Origin: Bacillus sp. A301a_S52
GTDB lineage: Bacteria > Bacillota > Bacilli > Bacillales > Salisediminibacteriaceae
NCBI GenBank assembly: GCA_024701455.1
Contig: JABXYP010000001.1
Span: forward strand, 4,220,001-4,284,000
Reading direction: 5' to 3'
DNA: 64,000 nucleotides
Translations under genes and position numbers: made by a program
The notes under the pieces: model-generated
Databases searched by the model: none
Told to the model about the DNA's origin: nothing
What the model saw: only the letters and a program-made list of their open reading frames with translations
Part shown: positions 54,142 through 64,000 of the stretch, in pieces
How positions within the stretch are numbered: the stretch's first letter is position 1
Layout: each line of letters starts with the position of its first letter

Positions 54142-56409
54142 ATGTGGACGTTTAAACGTAAAAAGAGGCTGCTGGCTGTGTCTCTTATTATTAGTCTTAT
54201 GTTGTCACCCCTTATTGGAACTGTTTACCCTTCCTTAACGAACGCGGAGGATGAGTCATCCCACGATATTACGCTTGTAGAGTGGGATTTTGACGATGAA
54301 ACACCTGTCGCTACAGGAGGAATTGAAAGCAATTTAAATCGAGAGATCTCACTTAAAGGGGCAAATTTAGCTGGTTATGTTCTTGGATTCGGGGACAACT
54401 CCCGGGCGATTAATTCTAATCGATGGAACACTTTAGAAGACTCGTATTGGTTAATCGACTTTACCACCGTAGGGTTTGAACATTTAACCGTATCCTCAAA
54501 GCAATATGGCTCCAATACAGGGCCAAGGGATTTCGAGATTCAATATAGCTTGGATAATCATACTTGGCTACCTCTTCCCCATTCAAACATAACTGTAGAG
54601 TATAACTGGTTTAGAGGACAGGTTAATCAATTATCATTACCTGCAGAATTAAACAATCGAGAGACTGTCTTTCTTAGGTGGTTGAAAACATCTGAAGAAG
54701 CCGTCGGAAGCGATCATAGTTTGAGCACCACTGGCTCTAATCGCATAGATGATATTATCATCACAGGTCGTCCTATTGATGAGCCTGACAATCGTGATGA
54801 TGACATTGAGGAGATCCCAGAAGACCATGAAGAAGAGGAAGAGACGATTGAACCTCAACCAGATAATGACAATGAGGAGTACGTTGAGCCTTCACCTGAC
54901 GAGGAACCCCCTTCTGCTGTTATCACTTCCATTAAAGCCGCCAGAAGCCTGCACGGTCAAGAGGTCACCATTGAAGGCATTGCTAATAGCGATGGTGGTT
55001 TTTTCTCTCCAACGGATTTCTCCGTATATATTCAAGATCACGAAGCAGGAATTCATCTTTTTCATGAAAATCCAGCTACACTTCCTACGATAGAGGAAGG
55101 GAATCTTATTCGAGCTAGGGGGCTAATTGACGTTTCAATAGAAGGTATTGTTCAACTTGTCGTCTCACAAGTGGACGTCATTGAAGAAAATCAACCGATT
55201 AGTGTTAAAACCATTGATCTGTCAAACTACAAAGAACCTGACCTTTGGGATGCCTATGACGGCCAGCTCATCACATTTACAGGTTACTTAGAGCAGGTTG
55301 ACAATACGTCACAAGCTCATTTTATTAATGAAGAATTAGATGGCATTGATGTTCGAGCTTACGATCATGCACCAATAGATTTATATGAACTAGCCCCTCA
55401 TCATTGGTATACGGTAACTGCTATTTTTAGTAAAAAAACGGGTAGCTATGAAGCCATTGTGAGGAGGACGTCTGATATTTTGCTTGAGCTTGAGCAGCCC
55501 CCTGCCCCTTTTTCTGACAAATCGGCGGTAGACATGGACGCTGAAGTGTTAGAGGTGATCTTTCAAGGAACGGATTCATATGATCAGGTGTTGCAGAATG
55601 TGATTCTCGAAACAACAGGTCGTCATGGCTCATCCATTGTATGGTATAGTCCTCGCCCTACCGTTATTTCATCAACTGGGCATGTCACAAATTCAATAAA
55701 TGGTCAAGTGCCGGTGCCGTTAACAGCTATCATTTCAAAAGGCAACTTTCAGAAAGCCAAATCCTTTCTGCTGATAGTTAAACCTATACACCATGAAGTG
55801 GTTCCACCCTTTTCGCCTGTTCCTATACCTGTTTTACCTGAGGACTCTTATGATGATGAAACGTCTTTTGACAACGATCAGCCGAGCATGCCCCCTACTT
55901 TGCCTATTTATGAGCATGAACAGGGTGGTTATAAACCTCCTAGTAACACTAAGGAACGAGTGATTCATGTGGATGTGGTATCACCTATCGATTTACCGCT
56001 TCTTCCGTACAATCGAGTTGCACCTGAGACAGCAATTAAGTGGAAGCACAGTGCAACACCTTCTATTGAAGAGCCTGAAATCGTCGACGGTCATTTTCAA
56101 CGCGCGAATAATAGCGATGATCATTGGCCTGAGGCCGTTGATTCTTTAAATAACGATAGATTTTTTGAGAAAGTGGATAAGGCAAGCATTCTAGTACCAG
56201 AGACTGTCGCCACAATTGAGGGTGAAAAGTCGGCTTCACAATACAAAGCTGAGCTTTCCGGTCGATCTGACCCTAGTACCACTACTCTGACAAAACAAAA
56301 GAGTGACAGTGACTCACCCCCGTCGCTCTATAACCTATTGCTTGCCTTCTTTCTTTCACTAATTATTGCTACAGGAGCCGGGCTTTATGTTAAGAAAAGA
56401 GCTTTATAA
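54142..56409 (+). CDS. Large surface protein with OB-fold and Ig-like domains
   Basis: A 755-residue protein. Signal peptide about 1-36; an N-terminal beta domain (about 44-208) of the kind found before OB folds in secreted nucleases; a very acidic linker (about 210-255); a YhcR-like OB-fold (about 260-350, VTIEGIANSDGGFFSPTDFS, VYIQDHEAGIHLF) and a second related one (356-450); an atrophied Ig-like domain (about 460-550, SSIVWYSPRPTVISSTGHVT); a proline/acid-rich stalk; and a C-terminal membrane helix with KKRAL. No LPxTG motif and no nuclease catalytic domain are seen. It likely binds nucleic acid or wall polymer at the surface. Confidence 0.78.
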   Translation: MWTFKRKKRLLAVSLIISLMLSPLIGTVYPSLTNAEDESSHDITLVEWDFDDETPVATGGIESNLNREISLKGANLAGYVLGFGDNSRAINSNRWNTLEDSYWLIDFTTVGFEHLTVSSKQYGSNTGPRDFEIQYSLDNHTWLPLPHSNITVEYNWFRGQVNQLSLPAELNNRETVFLRWLKTSEEAVGSDHSLSTTGSNRIDDIIITGRPIDEPDNRDDDIEEIPEDHEEEEETIEPQPDNDNEEYVEPSPDEEPPSAVITSIKAARSLHGQEVTIEGIANSDGGFFSPTDFSVYIQDHEAGIHLFHENPATLPTIEEGNLIRARGLIDVSIEGIVQLVVSQVDVIEENQPISVKTIDLSNYKEPDLWDAYDGQLITFTGYLEQVDNTSQAHFINEELDGIDVRAYDHAPIDLYELAPHHWYTVTAIFSKKTGSYEAIVRRTSDILLELEQPPAPFSDKSAVDMDAEVLEVIFQGTDSYDQVLQNVILETTGRHGSSIVWYSPRPTVISSTGHVTNSINGQVPVPLTAIISKGNFQKAKSFLLIVKPIHHEVVPPFSPVPIPVLPEDSYDDETSFDNDQPSMPPTLPIYEHEQGGYKPPSNTKERVIHVDVVSPIDLPLLPYNRVAPETAIKWKHSATPSIEEPEIVDGHFQRANNSDDHWPEAVDSLNNDRFFEKVDKASILVPETVATIEGEKSASQYKAELSGRSDPSTTTLTKQKSDSDSPPSLYNLLLAFFLSLIIATGAGLYVKKRAL

Positions 56410-56421
56410 GTTAATCTTTTT

Positions 56422-56455
56422 AAAGAGGGCGGGGAGTTCCCCGTCTTTTATTTAA
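56422..56455 (+). terminator. Terminator of the surface protein gene
   Basis: GACGGGG complement pairs: GGGCGGGG and CCCCGTC around AGTT, then TTTTATTT. Confidence 0.75.
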
Positions 56456-56712
56456 GATTAAACATATAAGTCCCCCAAATAACCCCCGGCCGTAGAAACC
56501 GATTACAGAAAGCTTACTTATTTACAGTAGAAGATATGTAAACTATTTCTTTTAGGAAGCCTATCTAGTAAAATCTAGTTAATCTCTTCACTCGTATACA
56601 CTCTAAAAAAAGAAACGCTTAATCGTCATGTCCTTAAATTAAACGCCTATAACACTATATACATGGTTTAACAACGCCACATTAACTAAATTGGGAGGTC
56701 GCGTCATTTACT

Positions 56713-57210
56713 ATGGATAAGATTGTTTATATTTCTGATAATCTTTTTACTGCTGGATTAACAAGTATTGAAAATAGCCATCAAGAAGAAGTGGCCCAGT
56801 TAGATTTTAGTAGCGCATTTACTTCAAAAGTAGCCGTCACAACCCGTACTGGGGAGATCTTAGCTAGAGGACAATTCAAATTTTTCTCTATGAAATGGCT
56901 CGTTTTCGGACCTACTGATAAGCAACTCGGTATTTTAAAAGGAAATACCTTCTCTTTCAAAATGAAATTCACATATACGACAGAAGGACACACGTACAAG
57001 ATTTTTTCCCCATCTTTTTCACGAGATTTTACCATTACTGATGAAAAAGAAACGGTTGTTGCAACGTTTAAATTGACTAATCATGTTTTGTCAGTAAAAA
57101 ATGCTTTTGAGGTTTGTAACGTGACAGAGGAACTGAAAACGGAAGAAATCATTATTATTGTCATGGGGATTAATGCCATATGGAAGCGTCGGACTAAAGG
57201 GAGATCTTAA
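56713..57210 (+). CDS. LURP-one/tubby-like fold protein
   Basis: A 165-residue protein resembling the LURP-one-related (DUF567, YxjI) family: a beta-barrel around one helix. Visible pattern: ARGQFKFFSMKWLVFGPTDK, then GILKGNTFSFKMKFTYTTEG, YKIFSPSFSRDFTITDEKE, and the closing helix IIIIVMGINAIWKRR. Such folds may bind phosphoinositides or act as scramblase-like scaffolds; the bacterial role is unknown. GGGAGG lies before the ATG. Confidence 0.7.
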   Translation: MDKIVYISDNLFTAGLTSIENSHQEEVAQLDFSSAFTSKVAVTTRTGEILARGQFKFFSMKWLVFGPTDKQLGILKGNTFSFKMKFTYTTEGHTYKIFSPSFSRDFTITDEKETVVATFKLTNHVLSVKNAFEVCNVTEELKTEEIIIIVMGINAIWKRRTKGRS

Positions 57211-57287
57211 AGGTAACGCAGTTAGTTTGGAGGTGTGTTAAGCTTAACATAAGACTAATAACTTTGAGAATAATGGAGGGGATTCCC

Positions 57288-58196
57288 ATGAGATTAGGTA
57301 TCATTGGCTTAGGCGACATCGCTCAGAAAGCCTATTTGCCGGTATTGGCAGAGAAGGAAGGGATCGAGGTCGTCCTATGCACCCGAAATCCCGAGACACT
57401 TAACGCTTTATCAAAAAAATATCGTTTTGACGAAACCGCTCACACAGTAGACGAACTCATTACCAAAAATATCGATGCAGCGATCGTGAGTACTGCGACG
57501 AATGCTCATGTGGAGACAGCGGAAAAACTACTTGCTAATGGCATTCATACATACATTGACAAGCCTATCTCCACCGTTTTATCGGAAACTGAAAAAGTCG
57601 CTAAACTGGCAAAGGAATCTGGTGTAATTGCGATGGTCGGGTTTAATCGCAGGTTTATCCCAAAAGTGAAAGAGCTAAAACAGCACGGAAAAGCGAACAT
57701 GATTATGATTCAAAAAAATCGTTTCTCCTCTCCCGACTTTGTGCGAAGATTTATTTTGGATGATTTTGTTCATGTTGTGGATACACTTCGCTTTCTCATG
57801 GATACGGAAGTAAAAGAGGTAAAGGTTGATTTCCAAAAGGATGGGGAGATGCTTAACAATCTTATCATCCAGTTAATCGGGGATAACTGTCATGCCATTG
57901 GTATCATGAATAGAAACGGTGCGGTGAATGAAGAAATCATTGAATACACAACCGGCCACCATAAATACGTGGTGAATAGCCTCGTTGAAACAACACACTA
58001 CCATAATAAAAATATTAATATATCAAAATTTGGTGATTGGGAGCCTACTTTGTATAAACGCGGCTTTTACAACATTGTCGATTACTTTATCGACTGTGTA
58101 ATCAATAACCGCCAGCCTGACCCATCCATAGAGGATTCCTTGTTCACCCATGAAATTTGCGAAAGTATCGTTAAGGCAATTGATGAATCCTTATAA
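57288..58196 (+). CDS. Gfo/Idh/MocA-family oxidoreductase
   Basis: A 302-residue NAD(P)-dependent dehydrogenase of sugars or inositols. Rossmann motif IGLGDIAQKAYLPVL near residue 5, then TATNAHVETAEKLL and YIDKPIS (the family EKP motif, here DKP) and GFNRRF. I start at ATG 57288 after GGAGGGG; a frame open from 57264 overlaps this site. Its TAA stop (58194-58196) is the first part of repeat copy 9. Substrate unknown. Confidence 0.9.
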   Translation: MRLGIIGLGDIAQKAYLPVLAEKEGIEVVLCTRNPETLNALSKKYRFDETAHTVDELITKNIDAAIVSTATNAHVETAEKLLANGIHTYIDKPISTVLSETEKVAKLAKESGVIAMVGFNRRFIPKVKELKQHGKANMIMIQKNRFSSPDFVRRFILDDFVHVVDTLRFLMDTEVKEVKVDFQKDGEMLNNLIIQLIGDNCHAIGIMNRNGAVNEEIIEYTTGHHKYVVNSLVETTHYHNKNINISKFGDWEPTLYKRGFYNIVDYFIDCVINNRQPDPSIEDSLFTHEICESIVKAIDESL

Positions 58197-58297
58197 TACG
58201 CCCTTAAATCAGTGGGTGTTTTCGTTGTTATCCCACTGGTTGGTCGTTGAGTGAAATCAGGACATTAGCTGGCGTTTGACAGACGGTTATCTATGGT
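58194..58297 (+). repeat. CAGTGGG element, copy 9 (second hairpin lost)
   Basis: TAATACGCCCTTAAATCAGTG, hairpin CAGTGGG/CCCACTG, GAAATCAGGACATTAGCTGG, then directly the right end TTTGACAGACGGTTATCTAT. The TAA at its left end stops the oxidoreductase gene. Confidence 0.8.
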
Positions 58298-58446
58298 TTG
58301 AAGCAATGTAACGTGGAGGTGGCGAAAGGGGAAACTTATACACCTATTTTTCGCTCAGTTTCCCCTATTCGCATCAGAGACACTCAATTACCTTATACGA
58401 CGCCATTTTCTTCATAAAGTTCCTATCTCTTAAGACTGGAGCGTCA

Positions 58447-58731
58447 TTATTGGTTGATTCGCTTCATCAAGTACTTAATAACATCCTCTTTACCGCCTAG
58501 GTCGTCACAATCTAGCTCGTTTCCCTTTACTTGTTCCAAGTAATCCACATCTCGCATTCCGGCGACATAATTAAGGAACGGCAGAGGGTATTCACCGTTT
58601 GCGTGACAGTTTTCTGAATGATGAGCCCATGATTTCAGTTCGATTTTTGTTCTTAATTGACATCCCTCATACGTATTTTCAATGGTTCCTCGCACTTCTT
58701 CGATCGTTGTCCAGTCAGAGTTATTCTGCAT
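58447..58731 (-). CDS. Hypothetical 94-aa soluble protein
   Basis: A 94-residue acidic protein with GAGGGAGGG before the ATG. It has three cysteines (Cys24, Cys42, Cys74) and motifs SWAHHSENCHANGEYPLPFL and ELDCDDLGGKEDVIKYLMKR; a His/Cys cluster could bind metal, but the pattern is not one I know. No signal peptide. Neighbours give no hint. Confidence 0.7.
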   Translation of the reverse strand: MQNNSDWTTIEEVRGTIENTYEGCQLRTKIELKSWAHHSENCHANGEYPLPFLNYVAGMRDVDYLEQVKGNELDCDDLGGKEDVIKYLMKRINQ

Positions 58732-58881
58732 TGTCGTCCCTCCCTCTAACTTTTTTACATGTATCTAGAGGGTAACATCTCTATTCTTATGTGACAACGG
58801 CTACCATTAACTCCACAATAACAAGTAGTACGTTAGTCTTTCACACAATCATTGCCCTTAAGATTAGGTGGAGGCATGGCC

Positions 58882-59781
58882 TTATATATCGTCTTTTTTC
58901 AATTCTCCTAGTTTTCCTTCGAGACTTTTTTGAATTGCGTGAGCTACACCATGCTCTTTATTGGATATGGTATGATAACGGCATATTTGCTTGATTCCGT
59001 CTTCTGCATTTCCCATGGCGACTCCTATTCCTGCCATTTGTAGCATCGAGATATCGTTGAAATGATCGCCAAGTGCCATCACATCGGACATATCAATACC
59101 TAAAGTGCTAGCAAAATGCGCAAGTGCATAGCCTTTTTGCCCCATAGGTGCATTAAATTCTAAGTTACCTTTTGCTGATGTGGTCATAACAAGCTTCGGC
59201 GTCTCCTTAAATCGTTCTCGAACCGTGTTTAACACGTGATTGTCCATTGAAAAAGTAAGAATTTTATAAATATCAGTCGTGTTATCCTTTATCACGTCAC
59301 TGAAATCATTAACAAGCTCGATTCTTTCCTCTCGGAAACGTTTTTTCGCGAATTGCAAAATAGTGTCATCGTCCACACCGGCTATATTGGCACTTTTAAA
59401 AATATCAAGTACTCCAGTTAAAAACCGCTCATAATCCGTGGAAAAACCGCCTTTGCTCGTAAACATTTCATAATAAAGACCGTGTTCACTGCACACCTCA
59501 TCCACCTTTGAAGCAACATTCTTGTCCAGTGGTACACTTGTCAACAACGTGCCTTCTTCATCATAGGTTTCGGCTCCGTTCAAGCTAATGATCGGGCAAT
59601 TCAGTCCTGCTTCCTGTAACGGCGCTTTTGCAAAGCTATAAGACCGCCCCGACACAACGACAACACTTATCCCGGCCTTTTGGGCTCGCTTAATCGCTTG
59701 CGCTGTTTCATCACTAACTTCCGCCCTTTCATTCAACAGTGTGCCATCTAAATCTGATGCAATGAGTTTCACTTTATTCAC
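58882..59781 (-). CDS. HAD-superfamily Cof-type sugar phosphatase
   Basis: A 299-residue HAD phosphatase (type IIB). Motif I IASDLDGTLLNE, motif II VVVSGRS, motif III/IV MALGDHFNDISML with the Lys in NAPMGQKGYAL. I start at GTG 59781 after AGAGAGG; a longer frame lacks a site. Cof phosphatases often sit in sugar PTS loci to remove excess sugar phosphates. It lies downstream of bglH on the same strand, but a terminator separates them. Confidence 0.9.
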   Translation of the reverse strand: MNKVKLIASDLDGTLLNERAEVSDETAQAIKRAQKAGISVVVVSGRSYSFAKAPLQEAGLNCPIISLNGAETYDEEGTLLTSVPLDKNVASKVDEVCSEHGLYYEMFTSKGGFSTDYERFLTGVLDIFKSANIAGVDDDTILQFAKKRFREERIELVNDFSDVIKDNTTDIYKILTFSMDNHVLNTVRERFKETPKLVMTTSAKGNLEFNAPMGQKGYALAHFASTLGIDMSDVMALGDHFNDISMLQMAGIGVAMGNAEDGIKQICRYHTISNKEHGVAHAIQKSLEGKLGELKKDDI

Positions 59782-59969
59782 CTTTACCTCTCTACGAAAA
59801 ATCCAACAATTCTTATACGAATTGACTTCCACAGCCTTCTGCACTCACTATGAAAAAAACTAGTCATTTCTACATATTGAGTTCAATTCCCCCCCATAAA
59901 TCCCCTTCTATTCCTTACATTTAATCCGCCTTATCCTTCCCTTTCTACTGCTCTTTCCCTTCACGCTAT

Positions 59970-60021
59970 AAAAAACCTAGCCGTTGTCAGTCTCTGTTTT
60001 AAAGAGTCTGGCAACAGCTAG
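59970..60021 (-). terminator. Terminator of bglH
   Basis: On the minus strand CTAGCTGTTGCCAG and CTGACAACGGCTAG form a 14-position stem (two G-T type mismatches) followed by GTTTTTTATAG. Confidence 0.85.
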
Positions 60022-60043
60022 ATGACATACAGCCAAGAGTGTT

Positions 60044-61486
<1,443 letters not shown>

Positions 61487-61594
61487 TCATTTAAGTATCC
61501 CCACTAGAGGCCTTTCTTTATGTTAAAACCTTGCTCGTACACTGCTTATTGGAAAAAAGGTATTAAAACTAACGCAGCTACACTCACGATGAAT

Positions 61595-61632
61595 GAAAAA
61601 AGAGAGAAGGAAATGAAACTCCTTCCTTCTCA
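61595..61632 (-). terminator. Hairpin between bglP and bglH
   Basis: On the minus strand GAGAAGGAA and TTTCCTTCTC pair, followed by TCTTTTTT. It probably lowers bglH expression relative to bglP rather than stopping it fully. Confidence 0.65.
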
Positions 61633-61641
61633 TAACAAAAC

Positions 61642-63573
61642 TTACTTTACTAGCGTAATTAAACTATCACCTGGCTTTAAATGTGTTTCCTCAGTAGTCA
61701 TTAAATTATAGTCACTCTTGTTAGACACCACAATTGGTGTAGATAAGTCAAATCCGGCCGCTTTAATGCCTTCTATGTCAAACTCAATTAGTAGTTGGCC
61801 TTTCTCAATGCGTTCACCTTGCTTCACATTAGCGGAGAAAAACTGACCGTCTAATTGAACAGTATCCATACCGACGTGAATTAAAAGCTCTGCTCCGTTA
61901 TCTGTCGTGATCCCGATAGCATGTTTTGTCGGGAACAGCGCTGATACGGTCCCTGTTGCTGGCGCAAACAATTTTCCTTCTGTGGGAATGATAACCGCTC
62001 CTTTTCCTAGTGCACCTGTAGAGAACGCTTCATCTTTAATGTTTGTTAGAGGAACCACTTCCCCTGAAAATGGACTTGCAATCACTTCGCTATCTTTTTT
62101 CTCGCCTGCTGGTGCCACGGTAGGCTCACCTGGTGCATCCGATGCTGTTGATCCCGCTTTTTCAATTGGCGCTTCATCGTCATTCACGCCACCAAAAAGG
62201 TATGTCAACACAAAAGCAAGAACAAAGGCTAGTAATGCTGCGAAAACCGGCCCCCACACGGTAATGTTAAGACCTTCAGGCCCGATAAATGACGGGATTT
62301 GGAAAATACCTAATCCACCTAGTCGGTAACCTGCTCCACCTGTTAGGCCGATAATCGCGCCACCGATACCTGCTGCAATACAACTGTAGATAAACGGTTT
62401 TTTCTTCGGGAGAGTAATCCCGTAAATCGCCGGTTCTGTTACACCGAAAATACCAGAAATAAAGGCTGGAATACTTAGCGTTTTCAATTGTTGGTTACGT
62501 GTTTTCAACCATACACCAAGAACTGCACCAATTTGTGCGAACGTGGTGGCAAACATCATCGCTAAGACTGGATCTGACCCCATCGTTGTCAAGTTATTAA
62601 GGGCAATCGGTACGAGGCCCCAGTGTAATCCGAAAATAACGATCACTTGCCATAGACCACCTACAAACACACCTGCGATGACTGGACTTAGATTATAAAT
62701 AAAGATCGTTGCTTGACCAAGGATTTGGCTTAACCAAGTGGCAATCGGTCCAATTACGATAAAGGTAATTGGTACAACAATGATTAATGTGAAAAACGGT
62801 ACTAAGAACATTTTCACGACATCTGGAATGATTTTCTTAACCCATGCCTCTACGCGTGAAGCGAAGAATGCTGCTAAAATAATTGGAATAACGGATGACG
62901 CATAACTCATTAAAATAACTGGAATTCCGAATAACGTAATGTAAACAGGTGATTCAAAAATAGTACCTCCAAACAACACATATAATGGATCTCCTGCTAT
63001 TAAAGCTTCCACACCCGGATGAACGAGTGATGCCCCAATAGCTATCCCAATAAACGGTGCACCGCCAAATTTCTTAATGGCTGTGTAGCCTAAGAAAATC
63101 GGGAAAAAGTGGAAGAGTGAATCCCCGATAATCTCAAGAAGCTCATAAGCGCCTTGACCTGGGGCTAACCATCCAAGCTCCAAGAATAAGGCGTTTAACC
63201 CTTTAATCATCCCTGTTGCCGCTAAAACACCGAGGACCGGCGTAAAAATACTTGCAATAATATCAATTAATCGATTGAATAAGTTCGTGTCTTTATCGTC
63301 TTCTTCCGCCGCTTCTTTTTGTGTAGAAAATCCACCTACTTCCACGACAGCTTTATACACATCTGGTACGTGGTTGCCGATAACCACCTGATATTGGCCG
63401 CCGCTCTGCATAACAGTCACGACATCCGCCATGTTTTTCAACGCTTCGGTTTGCGCTTTACTTTCATCTTCGAGCTTAAAACGCAACCTTGTAATACAAT
63501 GAACAACACTTTTAACATTTTCAACTCCGCCAACTTTTTCAATAATATCCTTTGCCAGTTGTTCGTATTTCAT
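61642..63573 (-). CDS. bglP: Beta-glucoside PTS enzyme IIBCA
   Basis: A 643-residue permease that imports and phosphorylates beta-glucosides. IIB (1-80) with Cys26 in VVHCITRLRF; IIC (about 100-460), ten or so helices with GVTEPAIYGI; IIA (about 490-643) with the phosphohistidine in LLIHVGMDTVQL. I start at ATG 63573 after GTGGGGA; a longer frame to 63642 enters the leader hairpin. The leader has a cre-overlapped promoter and a RAT/terminator, so it needs both low glucose and the LicT-type antiterminator. Confidence 0.95.
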   Translation of the reverse strand: MKYEQLAKDIIEKVGGVENVKSVVHCITRLRFKLEDESKAQTEALKNMADVVTVMQSGGQYQVVIGNHVPDVYKAVVEVGGFSTQKEAAEEDDKDTNLFNRLIDIIASIFTPVLGVLAATGMIKGLNALFLELGWLAPGQGAYELLEIIGDSLFHFFPIFLGYTAIKKFGGAPFIGIAIGASLVHPGVEALIAGDPLYVLFGGTIFESPVYITLFGIPVILMSYASSVIPIILAAFFASRVEAWVKKIIPDVVKMFLVPFFTLIIVVPITFIVIGPIATWLSQILGQATIFIYNLSPVIAGVFVGGLWQVIVIFGLHWGLVPIALNNLTTMGSDPVLAMMFATTFAQIGAVLGVWLKTRNQQLKTLSIPAFISGIFGVTEPAIYGITLPKKKPFIYSCIAAGIGGAIIGLTGGAGYRLGGLGIFQIPSFIGPEGLNITVWGPVFAALLAFVLAFVLTYLFGGVNDDEAPIEKAGSTASDAPGEPTVAPAGEKKDSEVIASPFSGEVVPLTNIKDEAFSTGALGKGAVIIPTEGKLFAPATGTVSALFPTKHAIGITTDNGAELLIHVGMDTVQLDGQFFSANVKQGERIEKGQLLIEFDIEGIKAAGFDLSTPIVVSNKSDYNLMTTEETHLKPGDSLITLVK

Positions 63574-63607
63574 GTCTTTTCCCCACTTTCTTTCATATTT
63601 GGCAAAT

Positions 63608-63689
63608 AAAAAACCTGATCTGACTTGAATACAAATAGACATTTGTATGGCAAGTCAGATCAGGTTATGCCCTATGAAGGTAACATTCC
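63608..63689 (-). promoter_or_regulatory. RAT antiterminator site overlapping a terminator
   Basis: On the minus strand GGAATGTTACCTTCATAGGG continues with CATAACCT (63662-63689), fitting the ribonucleic antiterminator consensus of LicT/SacY proteins. It shares AACCT with a 16-bp terminator stem AACCTGATCTGACTTG (63651-63666) / complement (63612-63627), followed by TTTTTTA. The two structures exclude each other. Confidence 0.92.
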
Positions 63690-63718
63690 CATTAGGTATT
63701 TAGTTACTTCCTGATTTC

Positions 63719-63755
63719 AGTATATTTCCTCTTTTCTGAAATGTCAACGCTTTCA
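63719..63755 (-). promoter_or_regulatory. bglP promoter with cre site on the -35
   Basis: On the minus strand TTGACA (63742-63747), 17 bases, TATACT (63719-63724), a near-perfect SigA promoter. TGAAAGCGTTGACA (63742-63755) is a full match to the CcpA cre consensus and covers the -35. Confidence 0.9.
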
Positions 63756-63813
63756 CGAAAAATATTTTTTCTTTTTCGACAGTATTTTCTATATACAATC
63801 CATTTTATTGAAT

Positions 63814-64000
63814 TTAATTGTGAAATTCATACCTCTTCGTCACCCTTTGAATGTGAACCGTCAAATAGACCATCTCATCCTTTGAAATATGCCAACGATA
63901 ACTTTCTGCTAAATACACCTTGATTTTTTCACTGCATTGAAATGCTTCCGGATATTTTTCATGTAATTGGTCGTACAAGAAGTGATCATTCGTCTCTACA
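63814..64000 (-). CDS. licT: C-terminus of a LicT/BglG-family antiterminator (partial)
   Basis: The last 61 codons of a gene entering from the right edge: NDHFLYDQLHEKYPEAFQCS then SYRWHISKDEMVYLTVHIQR, the end of a second PTS regulation domain (PRD2). EMVYLTVHIQR is the typical closing helix of LicT and SacT. It lies directly upstream of bglP on the same strand and would bind the RAT site in the bglP leader. Confidence 0.85.
   Translation of the reverse strand, partial: VETNDHFLYDQLHEKYPEAFQCSEKIKVYLAESYRWHISKDEMVYLTVHIQRVTKRYEFHN

Noticed and set aside
61907..62329. 140-codon frame opposite bglP
   Set aside because: Antisense shadow, Pro/Ser/Ala-rich composition typical of a reversed membrane-protein gene.

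Overview
The window looks like chromosome of a low-GC Gram-positive spore-former of the Bacillaceae. It carries strong AGGAGG-type ribosome sites, SigA promoters, a T-box before argS, a LicT-type antiterminator site, CcpA cre sites, PhoP-type TT(A/T)ACA repeats and a subtilisin of the high-alkaline type. An alkaliphilic or halotolerant relative (Alkalihalobacillus, Evansella or Salipaludibacillus type) is my best inference; a betaine-type transporter fits this. I saw no rRNA, tRNA, CRISPR array or prophage.

Layout. 1-4.7 kb: a gene cut by the left edge, a SunI/YnzG-like small protein, an ABC exporter behind a perfect Fur-box palindrome, and an intact IS1182-family element. 4.7-9.3 kb: a CocE/NonD hydrolase, a TetR regulator and a BCCT transporter whose upstream region holds three 14-bp operator-like units spaced exactly 17 bp apart. 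10.6-15.3 kb: the maltose PTS locus malP-malA with divergent malR; a deleted relative of the IS sits between. 15.5-22.3 kb: SIS-domain protein, unknown coiled-coil membrane protein, htpX and a tandem array of five paralogous small membrane proteins. 23.4-27.5 kb: a permease, then a candidate peptide quorum-sensing module (37-aa secreted pro-peptide gene divergent from a PlcR/NprR-like HTH-TPR regulator) directly before a subtilisin gene. 27.7-33.8 kb: zinc-type CDF exporter with CzrA-like repressor, VanZ-like protein, and a phnDCEE phosphonate/phosphite importer behind Pho boxes. 33.9-46.3 kb: a secreted protein, a lipoprotein, argS with T-box, SDR, winged-helix regulator, GntP permease, MFS transporter and a leaderless trypsin-fold protease. 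46.7-54 kb: alcohol dehydrogenase, RocB-like peptidase, sirtuin, and a duplicated two-gene cassette of membrane-anchored proteins. 54-64 kb: a large OB-fold surface protein, a LURP-one protein, a Gfo/Idh/MocA oxidoreductase, a HAD phosphatase and the beta-glucoside locus licT'-bglP-bglH with cre, promoter and RAT/terminator.

The most unusual features are (1) the divergent pro-peptide/PlcR-like pair beside the protease gene, (2) at least nine copies of an interspersed ~140-bp hairpin element, called here the CAGTGGG element, which repeatedly supplies the stop codon of the neighbouring gene, and (3) the five-gene and two-by-two tandem paralogue arrays. Several starts were moved to internal codons with clear ribosome sites, and several genes shorter than 60 codons were added by direct reading.
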